Positions 44,221-48,408 of a stretch of DNA of 48,408 bases are shown in pieces. The stretch lies in the NCBI GenBank assembly GCA_023388075.1, contig JAEWGX010000122.1, positions 1 through 48,408 on the forward strand, read 5' to 3'. The position numbers were made by a program, and so were the translations under genes. The notes under the pieces are model-generated. The model had not been told where the DNA came from. It ran no database searches and saw nothing but the letters and a program-made list of their open reading frames with translations. Source of the DNA: Pseudomonadota bacterium. Lineage in GTDB: Bacteria > Pseudomonadota > Gammaproteobacteria > Burkholderiales > Burkholderiaceae_E. Within the stretch, counting starts at the first letter, position 1, and every line of letters begins with the position of its first letter.

Positions 44221-45762
44221 TCAGTGGTAGTAGTCGGGGCCGCGCACGTTGCCGTGGGCGGGGCTGACCCAGGTGGGATCGCCGGCGACGTCGACCCGAT
44301 CCCGGCCGCGGGCAAGGATCTCGCGCACGTGGCGGTAGTAGACCGCGTTCAGTTCGATCGCCAGGGCGCAAGCGGCTTCGAGCCGATCACGCCCGTAACG
44401 TCGGGCAAGGCTGAGCAGGCCCAGGCACCCTCGGTAGCCATGCTCGGGATGGCGGTGCCGCTCGAGCATCGTGACGACGAACGCACCGGTGTGCGGGCCG
44501 ATGGCCTTGCCCCAGTGGATCAGGCGCTGCGGGGTCCACTCCTTGTGGGCGCGGTGCGCGGCGGGCATGTGCGCGTCGATCGTCGTGAAGCCACCGCGCC
44601 GGGAGCTGCGAGCATGCACGGCGATCCGCTCGCCCTTGTGCAGCAACTCCACCAGCGCGTCGCCTATGCGCGCCTCGATCTTGGTGCCGACCAGCGGGTG
44701 CGGCACGCTGTAGCGGTGGCCATCGACCTCGACGTGGTAATCGATGTGCACCGTGACCGTCTTCCAGGTCACCCAGCTCCACGGCCGTGCGGGTAGCGGC
44801 CGCAGCGCCGGCGCGTCGATCGTCGCGAACAAGCCCGCGCGCGTGGCTTCCAGCTTCTGGAAGCGCCGCCCGTTGAGCATCGGCAGCAGCTCCTGCACCG
44901 CGGCGTCGGCGGCCAGGACGTCCGCGAGGGGCACATGGCGCAGCCGCGCAAGGATCCAGCGCTCCACCACCTGCACGGCGCTCTCGACCTTGGCCTTGTC
45001 CTGCGGGCTATAGGGCCGCGCGGGCAGGATCGTGACGTCGTGGTGGCGGGCGAAGTCCAGAACGGTGTCGTTGGCACGCGGCTCGTAGCGATTGGGATCG
45101 GCAATCAACGCCCGCGCGTTGTCGGGCACGATCATCTGCGGCACGCCTCCGAGGAAGCGCAGCGTGCGCCCGATCGCCCCGAGCCACGAGCGCATCGACT
45201 GGTCCGCGGTCACGCACGCGAACGTGTAGCTGGAGGCGCCCATCGCAGCAACGAACACCTGGCCGCGGCCGCCGTCGGCCAACGCCAGCGTCGGTCCGGC
45301 GTAGTCCACGAACAGCTTCTCGCCCGCGCGGTGCTGCTGGCGCATCGAGCGACGCAGCGTCCTGGTGTAGGCCTTGTAGTGCTCGTAGAACTGCGTCGAA
45401 CCCCAAGTTCGCCGCCCTTCGTTCGCCGCCCGGTACTCCTCCCAGAGCAGCGCTAGCGTCACGCCCTTGCGGCGCAGTTCAAGGTGAACGCGACCGAAGT
45501 CGGGTTCGATCACGCGGCGCTGCTCGGGGCCGGCACCAAACAGCCGCCGCTCGAGCTCGGCCTCACCGAGCGAGGCGACCGACTCCCAGCTCTGCAGGCC
45601 GCTCGCGGTCGCCAGCGACACGTACTTGGCGACCACGCCCTTGGAGATCGACAGGCTGCGGGCGACTGCCGCGTGCGAGAGCCTGCCGTGCAGCTTGAGC
45701 CGCAATACGTCCTTGATCATGCGCATGTCCATCGTCGGCGGGGGCATCGGCTCTCCGGGCAA
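44221..45762 (-). CDS. istA: IS21-family DDE transposase IstA
   Basis: A 513-residue transposase. It has an N-terminal helix-turn-helix (MIKDVLRLKLHGRLSHAAVA and ARSLSISKGVVAKYV). The RNase H-like core has catalytic Asp in KLFVDYAG, Asp in MIVPDNARAL and Glu in DKAKVESAVQVVE, followed by a beta-barrel and a basic C-terminus. The sequence looks full length, and with istB it should be a functional element. The terminal repeats are its binding sites. Confidence 0.96.
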   Translation of the reverse strand: MPGEPMPPPTMDMRMIKDVLRLKLHGRLSHAAVARSLSISKGVVAKYVSLATASGLQSWESVASLGEAELERRLFGAGPEQRRVIEPDFGRVHLELRRKGVTLALLWEEYRAANEGRRTWGSTQFYEHYKAYTRTLRRSMRQQHRAGEKLFVDYAGPTLALADGGRGQVFVAAMGASSYTFACVTADQSMRSWLGAIGRTLRFLGGVPQMIVPDNARALIADPNRYEPRANDTVLDFARHHDVTILPARPYSPQDKAKVESAVQVVERWILARLRHVPLADVLAADAAVQELLPMLNGRRFQKLEATRAGLFATIDAPALRPLPARPWSWVTWKTVTVHIDYHVEVDGHRYSVPHPLVGTKIEARIGDALVELLHKGERIAVHARSSRRGGFTTIDAHMPAAHRAHKEWTPQRLIHWGKAIGPHTGAFVVTMLERHRHPEHGYRGCLGLLSLARRYGRDRLEAACALAIELNAVYYRHVREILARGRDRVDVAGDPTWVSPAHGNVRGPDYYH

Positions 45763-45826
45763 AGCCAGGAGCCTACGTCTCCGCAGTTAGGTCATGCGCA
45801 ACCCTTCAAACCCTCCAGAACCCCCT

Positions 45827-45879
45827 CGGTCACGATCCCGGACCGGGCGGTCACGTTCCCGGACCAGCCGGTCACGATC
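45827..45879. repeat. right-end transposase-binding repeats of the IS
   Basis: CGGTCACGATC at 45827 and 45869 with the variant CGGTCACGTTC at 45848 (21-base period) mirror the three boxes of the left end in inverted orientation. Confidence 0.85.
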
Positions 45880-46067
45880 CTCCGGAATTCGCACGTAGTC
45901 CGAAGGCGGTGCCGAAGCCGACTCCCAGGCCCTCGTCCAATCCGCGACATTTCACCTACCGACCTTTTGATCAGTGTCACTACCGATTCCCCTGCCACTA
46001 GCCTACCTGTACGACCCAGAGGGCCGGTGCTATCCTCAAGCCAATGAAAATACCGGAGGAGACACCA

Positions 46068-47048
46068 GTGGCACGTTCTCACAACTCTCTTCACGTCGTC
46101 GCCGCGGCATCTGCGGTGGCGGCGTGCCTCTTACCGATCTCCGCATCGGCTCAGGACTGGCCCAGCAAGCCCGTCCGCATGATCGTTCCGTTCCCTGCCG
46201 GAGGGACGATGGATATCCTGGCTCGGCAGATCGGCCAAGTGCTTGAGCGCGATCTCGGGAAACCGTTCCTGGTGGAGAACAAGCCGGGAGCTGGTACGGT
46301 GATTGGCGTCGATACAGCCGCAAAGTCGACAGATCAACATACCTTCGTGATGGTGGCGAACAGCTTTACCGTGAACACCACGTTGGTCAAGAACCTGCCT
46401 TATGACCCAAGAAAGGACCTTCAGCCGGTGGTGCTGGTCGCGCGAACCGCAAATGTGCTGGCTGTGCACCCAAGTATCCCAGCATCAAACGTCCAGGAGC
46501 TCATCGCGTACGCCAAGAAGAACCCCGGGAAACTCTCGTATGCATCGTTCGGCAACGGTACGACGGCGCACTTTGCTGGCGAGATGCTGAAGCTTCGAAC
46601 CGGGATCGACATGGTCCACGTGCCCTACAAGGGTCAGGTCCCTGGCTTGAACGACCTTATCGGGGGGCGCGTCCAGCTCATGTTTGGCAACCTCCCCGAG
46701 TTCATTCCGCAGATCGAAGCCGGAAAGATCAAGCCGCTTGGAACCACCTATCTTGAGAGGACACGATTCACGCCGAACATTCCCTCCGTGGCGGAACAAG
46801 GCCTCCCCGGCTTCGAGACCGACTCTTGGTACGGCGTTCTTGCACCCGCTTCTGCTCCATCCAACATAGTTAAGCGTCTGAACTCCGCGATCAATGGCGC
46901 ACTATCCTCGTCAGTGATCAACGAATCCCTAACACAGCGACATCTTGATCCGCTCGGTGGAAGTCAACAGCGCTTTAAAGAGTTCATTGACTCCGAGACT
47001 GCTAAGTACGCCAAGATCGTCCGTGAAGCCAACATTACCGTCGACTGA
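46068..47048 (+). CDS. Bug/TctC-family periplasmic binding protein
   Basis: A 326-residue extracytoplasmic binding protein of the tripartite tricarboxylate transporter type, a family greatly expanded in Burkholderiales. The signal peptide ends ISASAQD. Family motifs include WPSKPVRMIVPFPAGGTMDI, VENKPGAGTVIG, YASFGNGTTAHFAGEML and DMVHVPYKGQ. A GTG at 46068 is chosen because GGAGGA lies eight bases ahead; the ATG at 46044 would place that ribosome site inside the gene. No membrane subunits are nearby, as is common for orphan Bug proteins. The ligand is unknown. A RidA gene follows after 10 bases. Confidence 0.93.
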   Translation: MARSHNSLHVVAAASAVAACLLPISASAQDWPSKPVRMIVPFPAGGTMDILARQIGQVLERDLGKPFLVENKPGAGTVIGVDTAAKSTDQHTFVMVANSFTVNTTLVKNLPYDPRKDLQPVVLVARTANVLAVHPSIPASNVQELIAYAKKNPGKLSYASFGNGTTAHFAGEMLKLRTGIDMVHVPYKGQVPGLNDLIGGRVQLMFGNLPEFIPQIEAGKIKPLGTTYLERTRFTPNIPSVAEQGLPGFETDSWYGVLAPASAPSNIVKRLNSAINGALSSSVINESLTQRHLDPLGGSQQRFKEFIDSETAKYAKIVREANITVD

Positions 47049-47058
47049 AGGATTCAGT

Positions 47059-47442
47059 ATGTCTAACCGAAAGGTCATCAACCCAGCATCGCTCACTAAG
47101 CCTCGCGCTCCCCTCTCTCATGGAGTAAAGGTCGGAAATCTCCTGTTTGTTTCGGGAACAACGCCGTTTAAGCCTGGCTCACGCGACATGGCTCCCGACT
47201 TCGCTGGTCAGATGCACCAGGTCATGGCGAACATCAAGGTGATTCTCGAAGAGGCTGGTACATCCATCGACCGCATCGCTAAGTGCAACGTCATCCTGAC
47301 GCGAATCTCGGACTTCCAGGAGATGAACGACATTTACCGGTCGTACTTCGCAGAGGGCAACTTTCCAGCACGGACAACCATAGAGGCGCCACTTGCGGTG
47401 CCCGGAATGTTGCTCGAGATCGAATGCGTGGCTGAGGTTTGA
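47059..47442 (+). CDS. RidA/YjgF-family protein
   Basis: A 127-residue member of the RidA superfamily, small trimeric proteins that hydrolyse reactive imine/enamine intermediates. The substrate arginine lies in ARTTIEAPLAVPGM, and the closing LEIECVAEV with its glutamate is present. LLFVSGTTPF and FQEMNDIYRSYFAE are also family-like. The start at 47059 gives the usual MSNRKVINPASL beginning; the longer frame overlaps the binding-protein gene. The 10-base gap to that gene suggests one transcript for uptake and breakdown of an unknown amine- or amide-like compound. Confidence 0.93.
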   Translation: MSNRKVINPASLTKPRAPLSHGVKVGNLLFVSGTTPFKPGSRDMAPDFAGQMHQVMANIKVILEEAGTSIDRIAKCNVILTRISDFQEMNDIYRSYFAEGNFPARTTIEAPLAVPGMLLEIECVAEV

Positions 47443-47800
47443 GGGTAGTCGCGTCGCGAGTTGCGAGCGGGCAAGAAACAATGGCTCAGGGATGCCCGTT
47501 CAGCGGCGCCTTCGCCTTCCTAAAGTACACTTCCACAGAAGCCTAAGCGTGACAGCCATCACGCTGACTATCTTGACATTCTGGTGCGAGCAGTCAAAGG
47601 ACCAGGCGTCCCTAGCGCTCAGCGTCAGGCCTGAAACGGCCCTGCGTATTCCCCTTGCACCCCAGGACGTCAGCATCGGAACGGGCTCAAGGTTGCTGAG
47701 TCGGGGAGGTCGTCGCCAGAGATTCCCGGGTTCAACGCCGCAAGCCCGACCTCAGCGCCCTCTTGGCGAACCAGAAGGAAGCCATGGCGCAAAGGATAGA
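47443..47800. other. 358-base gap between converging genes
   Basis: No convincing gene. A hairpin with 7-bp arms, AGCGTGA/TCACGCT at 47546-47565, may terminate the RidA transcript but lacks a T-tract. The open frame across the gap starts inside ridA and has no recognisable similarity. Confidence 0.5.
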
Positions 47801-48408
47801 TTAGTCCAGTTTAACGCCCGTCGCCGCCACCACCTTGGACCAGTACTGGAGCTCACTCGGCAATTTCGCAGAAAGCGCGCTCGCGCCGTCCAGCATGAGA
47901 TCTAGTCCCTGATCATCGAGCATAGTCTTGAATTGGGATGTTGAAGCAACTTCGACTACGCCGTCGGAGATTCTCTCGATTACCGCAGAGGGAGTACCGG
48001 ATGGAGCTAGCACGATATGCCAGGTCTCAAGCCTATAGCCAGGAACCCCTGCCTCAGCTACGGTAGGCACATCAGGGAAGATTGCGGCGCGTCGAGATCC
48101 GGTTACGGCCAATGCTTTAAGCTTCCCGGACTTAATATGAGGGGCGGCGACAGCTAGCGCGACGAAGAACAATGAGACCTCGCCTCTCATAGTATCGATG
48201 ACTCCTTGTGCACTTTCCCTGTAGGGGACGTGCACCATCTCGGTTCCGGTCAGCGAACCGAGCCACGCGCCGGCCATGTGGGCGCTGGATCCGTTGCCCT
48301 GAGACGCGTAGGTTATCTTAGAGGGGTTTGCCCTAGCCAAAGAGACTAGTTCTTCTACGCTACTAAAAGGAGCGTTTGAAGCGGCGACAATTACTAGCTG
48401 CGTGGAGG
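47801..48408 (-). CDS. Bug/TctC-family binding protein, partial at window edge
   Basis: The C-terminal 200 or so residues of a second tricarboxylate-type binding protein, with KITYASQGNGSSAHMAGAWL, EMVHVPYRES, FPDVPTVAEAGVPGYRLETW and VLAPSGTPSAVIERI. The frame is open to the window edge, so the N-terminus with its signal peptide lies outside. It converges with the RidA gene. It is only distantly related to the first Bug protein here, so it is not a simple duplication. Confidence 0.92.
   Translation of the reverse strand, partial: STQLVIVAASNAPFSSVEELVSLARANPSKITYASQGNGSSAHMAGAWLGSLTGTEMVHVPYRESAQGVIDTMRGEVSLFFVALAVAAPHIKSGKLKALAVTGSRRAAIFPDVPTVAEAGVPGYRLETWHIVLAPSGTPSAVIERISDGVVEVASTSQFKTMLDDQGLDLMLDGASALSAKLPSELQYWSKVVAATGVKLD

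Larger units (their letters stand above)
43316..45893 (-). mobile_element. IS21-family insertion sequence, complete
   Basis: A 2578-base element with istA and istB and matching ends. The left end TGCGTATTCCGG (43316) mirrors the right end, which on the other strand reads TGCGAATTCCGG (from 45893). Inside each end are three GATCGTGACCG boxes. No 4-8 base target duplication is visible: the left flank ends CTTCAGG and the right flank starts CGTAGTC. The flanks also carry unrelated genes, so a deletion or recombination has occurred at one side. Both genes look intact. Confidence 0.9.

Noticed and set aside
43329..45879. CRISPR-like regularly spaced repeats
   Set aside because: Only three short 11-bp boxes per end, in inverted orientation at the two ends of an IS21 element; these are transposase sites.
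47393..47905. 170-residue plus-strand frame between ridA and the last gene
   Set aside because: It starts inside ridA, runs across a gap and into the antisense of the Bug gene, and shows no similarity or ribosome site.

Overview
The window is about 48 kb of high-GC bacterial DNA. Gene content and order point to a betaproteobacterium, most likely Burkholderiales. The evidence is the algZ-algR-hemC-hemDX-hemY run diverging from argH, a pyruvate dehydrogenase operon that contains a gene for a betaproteobacterial proteasome-like peptidase, Ku/LigD end joining, and Bug-type (TctC) binding proteins. The assignment is inference from gene order and protein families; no database search was possible.

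Positions 1-17975 are core chromosome. They hold trxB, an Smr-domain gene and a DUF4126 membrane protein (rightward); a P-II gene downstream of nadE (leftward); a FemAB-like acyltransferase gene whose start codon abuts that of nadE; ppa (leftward) diverging from an aldehyde dehydrogenase gene; the overlapping five-gene run algZ-algR-hemC-hemDX-hemY (leftward); and argH diverging from algZ. Next comes a CNNM/CorC-type (DUF21-CBS-CorC_HlyC) gene preceded by an unusually long leader. The leader carries a proline-rich upstream reading frame beginning MIEPEQDPEP that stops three bases before the transporter start codon. This resembles the logic of Mg2+-sensing leader peptides such as mgtL and is the most interesting candidate in the window.

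Positions 18001-22085 look like an acquired catabolic cassette on the minus strand: a TRAP transporter of the mannitol/chloroaromatic type (binding protein, small permease, frameshifted large permease) and a class II aldolase gene that has lost its 5' end where it meets lpdA. Positions 22203-29406 are the pyruvate dehydrogenase operon aceE-aceF-(HslV-like peptidase)-lpdA. A divergent PAS histidine kinase and FixJ-type regulator pair follows (29698-33218). Then come a multi-pass membrane protein, a secreted YceI protein, a small membrane protein, and the end-joining operon ligD-ku with a coupled MerR-TPR gene (35319-39999).

A tRNA-Arg(ACG) gene at 40049-40125, with a strong terminator, marks the edge of an accessory region that runs to the window end. 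Behind it lie tandem repeats reminiscent of integrase arm sites, a RelE-like/UvrD helicase gene coupled by a one-base overlap to the 3' part of a type III-like DNA methyltransferase gene, and an intact IS21-family element (43316-45893) that cut off the methyltransferase 5' end. Beyond the element are a Bug-type binding protein, a RidA-family protein and, at the edge, a second partial Bug protein. By eye this end is less GC-rich and differs in codon use from the core. No CRISPR array or rRNA was seen.
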